From contig JAHBXW010000022.1 of NCBI GenBank assembly GCA_019636235.1, positions 25,068 through 89,067 of the forward strand: 64,000 nt of DNA. Direction: 5' to 3'. This stretch comes from Planctomyces sp. (GTDB lineage Bacteria; Planctomycetota; Planctomycetia; Planctomycetales; Planctomycetaceae). The notes under the pieces were generated by a model, which had not been told where the DNA came from, did not search any database, and saw nothing but the letters and a program-made list of their open reading frames with translations. Made by a program: the position numbers and the translations under genes. Positions 17,228 to 26,134 of this stretch are shown piece after piece; positions within the stretch are counted from its first letter, which is position 1, and every line of letters begins with the position of its first letter.

Positions 17228-17719
17228 TCACTCGTCGGCGCGCATCCGCAACCGTGCTTCCGCGCGGAGTTCGTCGGTCAGCCCGCGCGCTATTTCCGGA
17301 CGGCCATGAAAGGCCGCCGGCGTGTTGTGGAACAGCTCGATCTTCCACTGCCCGTCCCGCCGGGCGGCGATCAGCGTCTGCACCACGTTCAACTCCGGAT
17401 TGATGTCCGATTCCCCCGGCGGAACCATCCCCGCGACGGCGCGCAGCAGTTCCACATCGCCCGTCAATTGCCGGACTTCGCGGACGATGCCCACGTAGGC
17501 CGGGGGCGTGTGCAGCGCGAAGATGTGGCTCAGGTGCAGCTCGATTTCCTCGCGGCCGTTCACCTGGCTGCCGTCGAAGCCGACGACCGTGCCTTCATCG
17601 GAGAAGAGTTCGGCGAAACCAGGCGCGTGGCGCTCGTTCCAGAATTCGAGCAGCCGGTGATACAGGACGCGGACGACCGCCTCATCAAGGTGGTCGGCAT
17701 GTTCGGACATCGTCGTCAT
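17228..17719 (-). CDS. SgcJ/EcaC-type SnoaL-like (NTF2-fold) protein
   Basis: 163 residues matching the NTF2/SnoaL-like SgcJ/EcaC pattern: an N-terminal helix pair (LDEAVVRVLYHRLLEFWNERH), FAELFSDEGTVVGFDGSQVNGREEIELHL, and the later strands ELNVVQTLIAARRDGQWKIELFHNTPA. Members bind small hydrophobic molecules or are small isomerase-like enzymes, and most have unknown substrates. No signal peptide, so cytoplasmic. The ATG at 17719 has AGGGG 7 nt upstream; an ATG three codons in is possible. It lies after the ELM1-like gene on the same strand, with about 160 bp between. Confidence 0.85.
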   Translation of the reverse strand: MTTMSEHADHLDEAVVRVLYHRLLEFWNERHAPGFAELFSDEGTVVGFDGSQVNGREEIELHLSHIFALHTPPAYVGIVREVRQLTGDVELLRAVAGMVPPGESDINPELNVVQTLIAARRDGQWKIELFHNTPAAFHGRPEIARGLTDELRAEARLRMRADE

Positions 17720-17883
17720 GGACGGCCCCTGGCGGTGCGTCGGCCGGGAGACGGCCCGACCGCGGGTGCATCATAGCAGCCGGCGGGAACGGTTCGCGAA
17801 GCCGGGGCCTGGCGCGCGGACGAGTGGAGCCCCTGACGTCATCGCCACTGACGCCCCCGACGCTGGATCGGGCGGATCGATCT

Positions 17884-18837
17884 TCAGGCGGCCCGGGAGC
17901 GTGTCGCGGGCGCCAGCAGCCGATCGAAGATCCAATCCGCGCAGCGGTCAGCCTCCGCCAGCGGTCCGGCCGGCGGGGGCAGCTCGCCCGTCGCGAGGAA
18001 GTCGTTGCAGAACGTGACCAGCCCGTCCGCAGCCAGGCGTTCCAGGCCGACCAGCACCCGGCTCCGGCCTTTGCGGGGCATCGCCAGCACGCCGACGGCC
18101 ACGCCCGCCGTCAGGCTTTCGTACACCATCGACACGCTGTCCTCAGTGACGAATGCAGCCGACACTGCGGCCAGTTGCTCGGCGACCCAGCCCTGCGGCG
18201 TCTCGTCCGCGGGAATCGTCGTCAGCCGCGCGCACTCTTCAGGCCCCAGCCGGGACGCCAGCGCGTCGAGAAAGTCCTGCGGCGTGCGCCGCGAGGTCGT
18301 CAGCGTCCAGTGCCGCTGTCGTTCGCGGCGCAGAACGGCCTGAATCTGATGGCAGAGACGCACTTCTTCCCAGCCGTGATGTCGCGAGGGCCCCCCGATC
18401 AGAAACAGCCCGCGGCGGTCCCGGTCCGAGGAAGGCGGAGCTGCCGTGACGGCGTTGAGGACGCCGCGGGTGATGATCACGTTCGCCTGCGGGGCAATCT
18501 GGTCATGTTCGGGAATGATGCACAGGTCGAACCAGGCGACGGGCAGTCCGGGCCGCATCAGCAAGACAGTCCGCCCGCCGGCGGCGCGCTGCGCGGCCAG
18601 CAGCGGAAGGTGAGTTCGGCTGCCGCAGCCGATGAGCAGGTCGGGACGCGGCCGGCCGCGACCGGGCGCGAAGCGGGACAGCATCCAGGACGCGAACACG
18701 CCGTGCATGGCGGCGACGTTGATCGCATGCTGTTCGAGCGGAACCCGGCGGCGGAGCGCTTCGATAAGACCCCGGGACTGGCTCTCATGCCCCGGCGTTC
18801 CATCCGCCAACTGCCAGACGACGAGCGGCGACTTCAT
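17884..18837 (-). CDS. ELM1/GT-B-like protein (mitochondrial fission ELM1 family)
   Basis: 317 residues. The sequence VVWQLADGTPGHESQSRGLIEAL at the N-terminus, LLIGCGSRTHLPLLAAQR, LCIIPEHDQIAPQANVIITRGVLNAV and the C-terminal VTEDSVSMVYESLTAGVAVGVL are the hallmarks of the bacterial ELM1 family, which has a GT-B-like fold. In bacteria these genes commonly sit among lipid A or lipopolysaccharide genes. That fits here: the start codon overlaps the stop of the MsbA-like exporter by 4 bp (18834-18837), so the two are translationally coupled. A glycosyltransferase role in envelope assembly is an inference. Confidence 0.85.
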   Translation of the reverse strand: MKSPLVVWQLADGTPGHESQSRGLIEALRRRVPLEQHAINVAAMHGVFASWMLSRFAPGRGRPRPDLLIGCGSRTHLPLLAAQRAAGGRTVLLMRPGLPVAWFDLCIIPEHDQIAPQANVIITRGVLNAVTAAPPSSDRDRRGLFLIGGPSRHHGWEEVRLCHQIQAVLRRERQRHWTLTTSRRTPQDFLDALASRLGPEECARLTTIPADETPQGWVAEQLAAVSAAFVTEDSVSMVYESLTAGVAVGVLAMPRKGRSRVLVGLERLAADGLVTFCNDFLATGELPPPAGPLAEADRCADWIFDRLLAPATRSRAA

Positions 18838-20918
18838 GCAGCAGCCCTGATGGCGGACGACTCGCCGTCGGTCTGAGCGGCGCCGGACATCTTGCGGGAT
18901 GCCGCGTGATACAGCCGCTGGTAGACCGAGCAGCTTTCCAGCAGTTCGCTGTGGCTGCCGGCGGCGAGGACGCGGCCTTCCTCCATCACCACGATGCGGG
19001 TGACGAAATCGAGCAGGCTGTCCGACATGGTGTGCGAGATGAGCAGGATCGTGCGTCCGGGCGCGAAGGCTTTGAGGGCCTCGTGGATCAGCGCCTCGCT
19101 GTCGGCGTCGGCGGCCGAGGTCGCCTCGTCGAGGATCAGCAGGCTGGGATCGCGGACGATGGCCCGGGCCAGCGCGATCCGCTGGCGCTGTCCGCCTGAC
19201 AGCGAGCGCCCCTTCTCCCCGACGCGGGATTCGAAGCCCTGCGGCAGGGCGTGCACGATGGGCATGACGTGGGCCTTCTGAGCGGCTTCTTCCAGCTCCT
19301 GGCGCGTCGCCTCGGTGTTCCCGTAGCGGATGTTTTCCAGCACCGTGTCGTCGAACAGGACCGTGTCCTGCGTGACGACGCCGATCTGCCGGCGGAGTTC
19401 CGCCGTCGACACCTGCCGGAGCGCGACGCCGTCGACGTACACCTCGCCGCTGCAGGGATCGAAGAACCGCGGCAGAAGATGCACGAGCGTCGACTTCCCG
19501 CAGCCGTTATGGCCGACGATTGCCACGACTTCTCCAGCCTCGATCGTCAGGTTGAACTGATCCAGCACGGCGCCGCGCTGCTCCGAGGGGTTGCGGCTGA
19601 AGTACCTGAAGCAGACATCCTTGAATTCGATCCGCTTGGACAGTCGGGGCAGGGGCTGAGGATTCGCCGGCTCCTGGACGCGCGAAACGGCATCGATCAG
19701 GGCGAAGACTCGCTCCATGGCCGCGGACGATTTCTTGAGCTTGGAGAACGTCGTCGACATCTTCCGGCAGGGATCGAGCATCCCGGCCAAAAGCGCGTAC
19801 AGGGTCCCCAGCGTCGCAAACTCCATCTTGTGGGCCGTCAGCCGGATGCCGAACAGGCTCGTCTCCTGCCGCAGCACCAGATACGCGCCCGGCAGCATGG
19901 CGACGCAGATGGCCAGCATGCCCAGCAGCTCCATCGTCGGCTTGGCGACGGCATCGATCCGCACCAGCCGCATGGCTTTGTCGAAGTACCGGGAGTATTC
20001 GCTGTTGAAGCTGCGGCGATGAGCCCGCGCGGCGTCGAAGGCGATGACCACCTTCAGACCGTCGAACGTTTCCTCCAGCACCCGGTAAATCCGGGACATG
20101 CTTTCCATCATCCGCTTGCTGGCCCGTTTCAGCAGCTTGCCGAACCGGTGGAACGCCAGGCCCAACAGCGGAATGAACAGCAGCGTCAACACGGTCAGCC
20201 GCCAGTTCAGCCAGAGCGCGAGAAACATGCACACCAGGCACTTCAGCGGCTCGCGAACCAGCTTGCCCCCCAGCAGGTTGATGCCGTTGGCGAGCTGTTC
20301 CGTGTCGTAGGTGAAGCGGGACATCAGCCCGCCCGTGCCTTCCGCCGACAGCGTCTGGTAGTCGAGCGTCAGGATCTTTCGCAGCAGCTTTTTGCGGACG
20401 CTCATCAGCGCACGCTCGGCCACGCTGCCCACCAGCACGTCCTGCAGATAAATGAACACGCCTTTGAGCGCCGTCGCCGCCAGCAGCAGGCCGATCACCG
20501 CCGCAAAACATTGAAAGCCGTCCTGGGGAGTCCAGGGGAGAACCACGCGTTCGACCCAGGACATCCAGAACTGCGATCGCGTGGCCTCGTGCAGCTTGCC
20601 CTGGTTGTGCAGCCGTCGCTCGGACAGTTCGAGGAACGCCGGATCCGTCTCCGGAACCCGTTGAGCGACAAGTTCCTCAATCTGGCGATCGACGTCCTTG
20701 AGATTGGCCGTCCGCTGCTCGATCTCCTCGTCCGCGGTCTGCAGGCGCTCCGCCACGTACTGCGTGGGAGTCCGGTTGCCAAGCAGCATCAGCACGGGGT
20801 ACGCGGCCGCGAGGTCCAACCCCCACAGCGCCGCGACCAGCATCCCGAAGATCACCGACCAGCCCAGCTTCTTGCGCTGCGGCCAGATGTACGGAAACAG
20901 TCTGCGGAAGATATCCAC
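18834..20918 (-). CDS. msbA: MsbA-like ABC exporter (lipid flippase type)
   Basis: 694 residues: a six-span permease fused to an ATPase. Walker A is GHNGCGKST (about 469-477), signature LSGGQ (573-577), Walker B LLILDEAT with the catalytic Glu present, H-loop in LLISHTMS. MsbA-type proteins flip lipid A precursors across the inner membrane; the adjacent ELM1-like gene supports an envelope-lipid role. The protein is about 110 residues longer than typical MsbA. Most of the excess is a charged helical segment between spans 1 and 2 (about 55-115, TADEEIEQRTANLKDVDRQI and after) that should project into the periplasm. Substrate is not proven. Confidence 0.88.
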   Translation of the reverse strand: MDIFRRLFPYIWPQRKKLGWSVIFGMLVAALWGLDLAAAYPVLMLLGNRTPTQYVAERLQTADEEIEQRTANLKDVDRQIEELVAQRVPETDPAFLELSERRLHNQGKLHEATRSQFWMSWVERVVLPWTPQDGFQCFAAVIGLLLAATALKGVFIYLQDVLVGSVAERALMSVRKKLLRKILTLDYQTLSAEGTGGLMSRFTYDTEQLANGINLLGGKLVREPLKCLVCMFLALWLNWRLTVLTLLFIPLLGLAFHRFGKLLKRASKRMMESMSRIYRVLEETFDGLKVVIAFDAARAHRRSFNSEYSRYFDKAMRLVRIDAVAKPTMELLGMLAICVAMLPGAYLVLRQETSLFGIRLTAHKMEFATLGTLYALLAGMLDPCRKMSTTFSKLKKSSAAMERVFALIDAVSRVQEPANPQPLPRLSKRIEFKDVCFRYFSRNPSEQRGAVLDQFNLTIEAGEVVAIVGHNGCGKSTLVHLLPRFFDPCSGEVYVDGVALRQVSTAELRRQIGVVTQDTVLFDDTVLENIRYGNTEATRQELEEAAQKAHVMPIVHALPQGFESRVGEKGRSLSGGQRQRIALARAIVRDPSLLILDEATSAADADSEALIHEALKAFAPGRTILLISHTMSDSLLDFVTRIVVMEEGRVLAAGSHSELLESCSVYQRLYHAASRKMSGAAQTDGESSAIRAAA

Positions 20919-21085
20919 GGTTCCTTCCGATCGTCACTTCGGCCGCGTCCCGCGACCAGCGTCCGCCGCGAGGCCCAGTGGCCCGTCCGGCGGATTTTGC
21001 GGGTCGGATTAGACTCGGATGCCCGGACCGGGTCCAGCCGAAATTCGGCGCTCCGCAGGCCCGCGAAAACCGCCCGCCCGCCGAT

Positions 21086-22546
21086 TCAGCGACGGATCAC
21101 GACCTGGGATCCGACCGTCAGAAACTCGTACAGCTCGGCAATGTCCTCGGCCTGAAGGCGAATGCAGCCCTTGGAGGCCGCCCTGCCGATCGACCCGGGA
21201 TCAATCGTCCCGTGGATGCCATAGCCATCGCCGATGCCGATCCAGTGCTCGCCCAGCGGATTCTGGGGATCGTCATGTTCGATCACGCCATCGGGACCGT
21301 AGTACGTCGGATCGACGAGCTTTTCCTCGACGAGAAACGTCCCGATCGGCGACGACTCATCCCGCCCCACGCCGATCTCGTACCGCTTCACGAAGTAGCC
21401 ATGCGCGTGAACCGTCAGCTCGAAATCGCTGAGATCGACGACCGCGGAGAATGGTCCCTTGATGACCTTCAGCTTCTGCCCCGGACGGATCCGCTTCGGA
21501 TCGGTCCGATTGACCGTCGCCAGATACTCCCACGATACGCGGTAGTTCTTCGCCACGGTCTGCAGCACGTCCCCCGCCTGCACGACGTAGGGATCCATGT
21601 AATGCGGTTGCGGCTGCAGATAGATGCGCCGCGCCAGCCGTTCCATGCGGTCCTGGAATTTCTCCCGCTCCTGCGGATACTTCCAGTACCACTGCGACAG
21701 CATGCGGTGCGCGGCGATGTCGTCTCCGTCATCCAGAAGCTGTTCGATGGTCGCGAGATTGACGGGCGTGGTGTTCGTCCCGGGGTTGTCGAACGCGGGA
21801 GGCGCGCCGGCGGTCGCCTCGGCGCTCGCGGGAGCGACCTGCGCGTCCCGGCGATCGGTCGCCGGCTGGGAGTTGCTTGTTCGAACGATGTCCGACGAAC
21901 GGCGATCCAGCCGCGGCGACTCGTTCGCGGCGAGCGACTCGGAGTTCGCCGCGAAAGGGCGGGCGTCGGCCGTCGCCTTGGGGGTTCGGCGGTAGGGCGA
22001 GACGTGCGCGGGTTCGCCGTCCCCCAGGTCGCCGCTGTCGTCCAGGGCGAGTCCTGTCGATTCCGCCGCGGGAGCGAAGCCAGCGGGGGCGCTGTCCAGG
22101 CCGGCGCCGTTGTCCGGCATTGCGACAAACTCGGGATTGGCCGGACCGAAGGGGCTGACGGCGGCCCGTCGCGCCGACGCCGGTTCAACGACGGGAGTCG
22201 CTTCCGCGGTTCGCGTCAGGGGCTGGTCAATGGGGGCGACGGCCGCTACCCGTTCGATGGAATGGATCGGCTCGACAGTCGCGCTCGAGCCGGCGGTCGC
22301 ATTGGGCGACGGCTTCGCGCCGGGACGGTTGGAATCCGTGACGGCGATCAGGTTCAGTTCGTCCTCGGTCAACAGGTCGAGGTCGTCGGCGTCTTCCGGA
22401 GCGGACTCCGCGACGGTCGGCGGCTCCGCCTTGTGGCGATTGCCCAGCAGGTCGAGCTTCCACGCCGTCGCCATCGCCACGGCGGACAGCACCAGGAACC
22501 AGAACCGGAACGACTGGAGAGGGTGGCGGTGATGCCTGCGTCGCAT
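21086..22546 (-). CDS. LysM and YkuD-type L,D-transpeptidase
   Basis: About 486 residues. An N-terminal membrane anchor (FWFLVLSAVAMATAW) is followed by a long Ala/Pro/Asp-rich linker. Then come a helical segment (LLDDGDDIAAHRMLSQWYWK), a LysM domain (YVVQAGDVLQTVAKNYRVSW to IRPGQKLKVI) and a C-terminal YkuD domain (about 370-485). The catalytic site reads HGTIDPGSIGRAASKGCIRL, with the nucleophile Cys; the residue before GC is Lys where most family members have His. Such enzymes form 3-3 peptidoglycan crosslinks or attach proteins to peptidoglycan. The ATG at 22546 has AGGG 9 nt upstream; ATG 22555 is the alternative. A small lipoprotein gene lies just upstream. Confidence 0.9.
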   Translation of the reverse strand: MRRRHHRHPLQSFRFWFLVLSAVAMATAWKLDLLGNRHKAEPPTVAESAPEDADDLDLLTEDELNLIAVTDSNRPGAKPSPNATAGSSATVEPIHSIERVAAVAPIDQPLTRTAEATPVVEPASARRAAVSPFGPANPEFVAMPDNGAGLDSAPAGFAPAAESTGLALDDSGDLGDGEPAHVSPYRRTPKATADARPFAANSESLAANESPRLDRRSSDIVRTSNSQPATDRRDAQVAPASAEATAGAPPAFDNPGTNTTPVNLATIEQLLDDGDDIAAHRMLSQWYWKYPQEREKFQDRMERLARRIYLQPQPHYMDPYVVQAGDVLQTVAKNYRVSWEYLATVNRTDPKRIRPGQKLKVIKGPFSAVVDLSDFELTVHAHGYFVKRYEIGVGRDESSPIGTFLVEEKLVDPTYYGPDGVIEHDDPQNPLGEHWIGIGDGYGIHGTIDPGSIGRAASKGCIRLQAEDIAELYEFLTVGSQVVIRR

Positions 22547-22650
22547 GGCGTTCATCCCTGAACGGGCGGCGGACCGATCGGCCGGCCGCATGACTCTGGT
22601 CCTTGGTCCCGCCGCGAGCGTGCCTCGCCCGCATCGACGGATGGCTGCGT

Positions 22651-22908
22651 TTACAGGCCGTTCTGATTCAACGGTGGAGCATCGAGCGACGCCGTTGTGG
22701 TCGCGACCGACCCAGTCCGTTTCGGCGGCTGGGCGGCCGGCTCGTTCGGAATGCTGAAGTACGCATCTCCCCGGTCCATCGGCGGATGGCGATTCAACTT
22801 CCAGAGCTGCGTGGGCGAGAACACCTCGCAGCCTGTCAAAAGCAACAAGCCGATCCCGGCAATCGAGACGAATGGACGACGAGGCTCCGACCGCGATACT
22901 GATGCCAT
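22651..22908 (-). CDS. Small lipoprotein of unknown function
   Basis: 85 residues. The N-terminus has two Arg followed by FVSIAGIGLLLLTGC, a signal peptide with an LTGC lipobox. The mature part begins CEVFSPTQLWKLNRHPPMDRGDAYFSIP, then a Pro/Thr/Ser tail with no known domain. GGAGG lies about 10 nt upstream of the ATG at 22908. It is on the same strand as the L,D-transpeptidase and about 100 bp upstream of it, so an envelope role is possible. Confidence 0.7.
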   Translation of the reverse strand: MASVSRSEPRRPFVSIAGIGLLLLTGCEVFSPTQLWKLNRHPPMDRGDAYFSIPNEPAAQPPKRTGSVATTTASLDAPPLNQNGL

Positions 22909-23133
22909 GACGGAACGACCTCCAATGACGCCCGGGCGCGAATGCGCGGCAGACTGCGTCGATTCTTCACACTGGGGGGCGGAACTGTATGAGCGTCCGC
23001 ATTTTTCACCAACAGCAGTTTGCCGCGCGGCCGAATCGGCCCCCGCAGCGCGGCGGACATCGTCCGCCCCCCGCCGTCAGTCGGTCGCAAGCCCGCCAAC
23101 AGCGGCTGCATGCGTCCTCGTGCGCCACCGGGT

Positions 23134-25062
23134 TCAGGGTGCGGGAACGATCGCCGCTGCCGGTCGCGCCTGCGGGGCGCCGTTCCCCGTCGACTCGTCA
23201 GCCGACGCGGGCAGGCCTTCCGCAAGCTCCTGCAGCTTCTGGAGTTGGCGATACCAGCCGCTGGCTTCCATCAGCTCCGCATGCGTTCCCAGCGCCGCGA
23301 TCCGCCCTTTCGACAGGACCAGAATCCGGTCGGCCCGCCGCAGGGTGCTCAGCCGATTCGACACCAGCAGCGTCGTGCGTCCGCGCGCGGCCCCGTCCAG
23401 CGCCGCGGCGATCTCGTGCTCCGTCTCCGAGTCCACCGCCGCCGTCGCATCGTCCAAAAGCAGAATCGGCGGATCCCGCAGCACGGCCCGGGCGATCGCC
23501 AGCCGCTGCCGCTGCCCGCCGCTGAGCGTATTGCCGTATTCGCCAATGACAGTCTCGTACCGTTCGGGGAGTTCCGCGATGAACTCTTCGGCGGCGGCGA
23601 TCCGCGCCGCACGGGCGATGCGCTCCGCCGGCGCTCCCGGTTCCCCGAACGCGATGTTCGCCGCCACTGTGTGGCTGAACACGAACGTCTCCTGGAACAC
23701 CAGCCCCATATTGCGGCGGAGGTCATCCAGGTCGAGGTCCCGGACGTCGAGGCCGTCGATCTTCACCACGCCCGATTCGACGTCATAGAACCGCATCAGC
23801 AGGGCCAGCAGAGTCGACTTGCCCGCCCCGGTCGGCCCGGTGATGCCCAGGCATTCTCCCGGCGCCACATGGAACGAGACATCCCTGAGCGCGGGGGGAC
23901 CGCTGGCATAGGCGAACGTCACCCGGTCGAACTCGATCTCCCCCCGGGCCCGGGGCAGGGACGCGGCGCCTTCGCGGCTTTCGATCGCCAGCGGCGCGTC
24001 CACGACTTCGAACACCCGCTGCGCCCCGACCAGACTGCTCTGGATCGTGTTCGCGATGTTCGTGATCTGACCCACCTGGTTCGCGAATTCCTGCAACAGG
24101 TTGGCGAACACGAACAGGCCGGAGCCCAGCGCCAGCCGGCCCTCGATCACCAGCCAGCCGCCGTATCCAATGAGCACCAGCAGGTTCAATTGCGTCAGCC
24201 CTCCCATCAGCGGCTGAAACGTGCTGACTCGGCGGAAAATCTCCTGCTTCTGCGTGCGGATGTTTGCGCTGGCGCGGCGGAAGCCCTCGATGGCCTCGGC
24301 TTCGCGCCCGAAGCCCTTGACGACCTGCGCGCCCTGGACATTCTCCACCAGCGTGCGGACCAGCTCATCGGACAGCTCGCTCGACCGCCGGTACATCGGC
24401 TGCACGCGCCGTGAGAATCGCACGGCGCACCACCACAGAATGGGCGTCGACAACAGGCATACCAGCGTCAGCCCGGCGTGCACCCGCAGCATGTAGAACA
24501 GATACACCGACAGCGTCAGCGAAACGGTCAGCACCTTGACCATCACGCCGTCGATGAACGACCGCACGGCGTTCACATCCCCGGCCGCGCGATTGATGAT
24601 CGAACTCGACTGCCCGGCGTCGTAAAAGGAGAAGCTCAGCCGCTGGAGCTTGTCGAACACGTCCGCGCGGAGCCGGATGAGGATTCGCTGCGACAGATCG
24701 GCGGCCGCGAGCGCCGCGGAGAACCGGACCAGGGCGTTGAGGAGGGCGAAGCCCAGTACGGCCCCGGCGATCAGGGAGATCACGCCCATGGGCGGCCAGT
24801 CCGACGGCGGGGCCCAACCCAACGGCCAGCGTGGCGGAGGACTGGACGGATCGATCCGCGAGCGCAGGAAGTCGATTCCCAGGCCGGTCAGACCGAGGCC
24901 GGCCAGTCCGAGGCCGACCAGCCCCAGCTGCAGGACGACGACGCGCAGGGCCGGAATTCGATACTCGAAGCCCAACTTCAGCAGCCGGCGGATCAGCGGC
25001 CAGTTGGCGGCCGGGGAGCGGGCCGGCCCTGGAGAAGCAGCGTCGTGGGAAGCCTGCGCCAT
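23134..25062 (-). CDS. ABC exporter half-transporter with altered ATPase residues
   Basis: 642 residues: ABC type-1 exporter membrane domain (about 35-340) and ATPase (370-610). Walker A GPTGAGKST (409-417) and LSGGQ (513-517) are intact. Walker B is ILLLDDAT, with Asp where the catalytic Glu normally sits, and the H-loop reads LVSNRLST, with Asn in place of His. Both changes are typical of the degenerate subunit in heterodimeric exporters, but no partner gene is adjacent. Spans 1 and 2 are joined by a Pro-rich loop (SSPPPRWPLGWAPPSDWPP). The substrate is unknown. A sigma-70-like promoter lies at 25132-25159. Confidence 0.88.
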   Translation of the reverse strand: MAQASHDAASPGPARSPAANWPLIRRLLKLGFEYRIPALRVVVLQLGLVGLGLAGLGLTGLGIDFLRSRIDPSSPPPRWPLGWAPPSDWPPMGVISLIAGAVLGFALLNALVRFSAALAAADLSQRILIRLRADVFDKLQRLSFSFYDAGQSSSIINRAAGDVNAVRSFIDGVMVKVLTVSLTLSVYLFYMLRVHAGLTLVCLLSTPILWWCAVRFSRRVQPMYRRSSELSDELVRTLVENVQGAQVVKGFGREAEAIEGFRRASANIRTQKQEIFRRVSTFQPLMGGLTQLNLLVLIGYGGWLVIEGRLALGSGLFVFANLLQEFANQVGQITNIANTIQSSLVGAQRVFEVVDAPLAIESREGAASLPRARGEIEFDRVTFAYASGPPALRDVSFHVAPGECLGITGPTGAGKSTLLALLMRFYDVESGVVKIDGLDVRDLDLDDLRRNMGLVFQETFVFSHTVAANIAFGEPGAPAERIARAARIAAAEEFIAELPERYETVIGEYGNTLSGGQRQRLAIARAVLRDPPILLLDDATAAVDSETEHEIAAALDGAARGRTTLLVSNRLSTLRRADRILVLSKGRIAALGTHAELMEASGWYRQLQKLQELAEGLPASADESTGNGAPQARPAAAIVPAP

Positions 25063-25470
25063 GGAGCGGAAAAGGGGGAAACCGGGATCGACTGCCGCGC
25101 CCGGAGCGACGAACCCGCTGGCGTGCGGCGCATTCTATGCCGCACGGCCCGCTGGACAACAGGCGGGTGTGGTTGCTGTCCGTCTCGACCAGATCGACCC
25201 GGGAAATTTCATCGCGCGCTGATTCCGTTTGACTTCACCGTCAGCGGGGCCGAAAATTTTTACGGAGGCTCGGCCGAGGAACGGCCCCGCGTGGGTGGTT
25301 CCAAAGGCATTGCCTCTTTTTTCATGCGCCGTGCTGATTCACGCTCTCCCGGGCGCATAGGGGCTTTGGACGTAGACGCCACGAAAGATGGCGTTGGAAC
25401 AATCCATGATGCCCGGAACCGGCCAGTGCTCGTTCGTGTAGAATAGGCTTGCTCGACCTGTCATTGTTCG
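25063..25470. other. 408-bp gene-free spacer
   Basis: Contains the promoter at 25132-25159 near its left end. The remainder, including an A/T run around 25254-25262, shows no supported gene, tRNA or clear repeat. It borders the AT-richer gene that follows and may be part of an acquired segment. Confidence 0.5.
25132..25159 (-). promoter_or_regulatory. Sigma-70-like promoter of the ABC exporter gene
   Basis: On the minus strand TTGTCC and TAGAAT are separated by 16 nt, 70 bp upstream of the ATG at 25062. Both hexamers are good partial matches to TTGACA/TATAAT. Confidence 0.45.
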
Positions 25471-26064
25471 TCACGAAAAGAGATGCTGCACCCTGAGCCA
25501 CCATTCTTGGATGCGCTGCGCCTCGATTGACCAGATATGGGCATCTACAAAGTAGTCTTCCCAGTACGGATTCGCAGTCGATTGCGAACTGACATTCCAG
25601 AGTTCTGCTAGTTCAGCCAGTTGCGAAAACTCCCTCAGGTCATCAGCAATGTCATGTTTCTCTGTATAGGACGACACCACAATAATTCCGAGCAAATCTG
25701 CATCGAAAAAGGGCATTGTGGCCAGCTTTTCAAGGTCTCGGGCCGTCGAGTGAGTTTCTGTCCACGTGCCAGCCGCCTTGAGTGGACAAAATAGACGCTG
25801 AATATGTCGTGGGCCGCGTCGCCAATATGCGGGATACAGCAGCTTGACTTCAAAATAGGCCGTTTGGCCCTGATGTTCGACTCTTAAGTCGCATTTCTTA
25901 TTTCCGCCAGTCGGATAGCGAACCTCTCGGCACGTTGAAAGGCCGTCTGCGCGGAGTTGCTCGCAAAGTCGGTCAGAAAAGTAGCGTTCACCGTCTCTAG
26001 TACGGTTGAAGAAGTCGTCGGATCGCGTGAGGCGCTCAATTTTGCCGAGGATCGCGTCGTGCAT
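25471..26064 (-). CDS. PD-(D/E)XK-like nuclease-fold protein, probably acquired
   Basis: 197 residues, no close family I can name. Residues about 30-75 fit the PD-(D/E)XK core: a Glu in a helix (SDRLCEQLRADGL), Asp in KKCDLRVEHQGQ, then AYFEVKLLYPAYW with the E-x-K pair. This core occurs in restriction enzymes and repair nucleases, so a DNase fold is an inference. The C-terminal half has ADLLGIIVVSSYTEKHDIADDL and many Trp. Base composition differs from its neighbours: three lines of the gene (25501-25680) are 89 of 180 G+C, while a line of the adjacent lpd gene is 45 of 60. ATG 26064 is chosen because upstream sequence in frame is shadow of lpd. No defence genes are beside it. Confidence 0.7.
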   Translation of the reverse strand: MHDAILGKIERLTRSDDFFNRTRDGERYFSDRLCEQLRADGLSTCREVRYPTGGNKKCDLRVEHQGQTAYFEVKLLYPAYWRRGPRHIQRLFCPLKAAGTWTETHSTARDLEKLATMPFFDADLLGIIVVSSYTEKHDIADDLREFSQLAELAELWNVSSQSTANPYWEDYFVDAHIWSIEAQRIQEWWLRVQHLFS

Positions 26065-26134
26065 GAGGAATCGGCCATTGGGGTTTCTGCAATAGGTCAG
26101 ATTTGAAAGTCTTAGTTGTGTTGCGGCCGTCCCA

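Noticed and set aside
19251..21155. Plus-strand 634-codon frame opposite the MsbA-like gene
   Set aside because: Antisense to a gene with complete ABC motifs; composition is that of a shadow.
24478..25446. Plus-strand frame reaching into the 25 kb spacer
   Set aside because: Mostly antisense to the ABC exporter; the part in the spacer has no start signal or domain.
25322..25504. 60-codon minus-strand frame overlapping the end of the nuclease-like gene
   Set aside because: Overlaps that gene's 3' end and has no ribosome-binding site or recognisable sequence.
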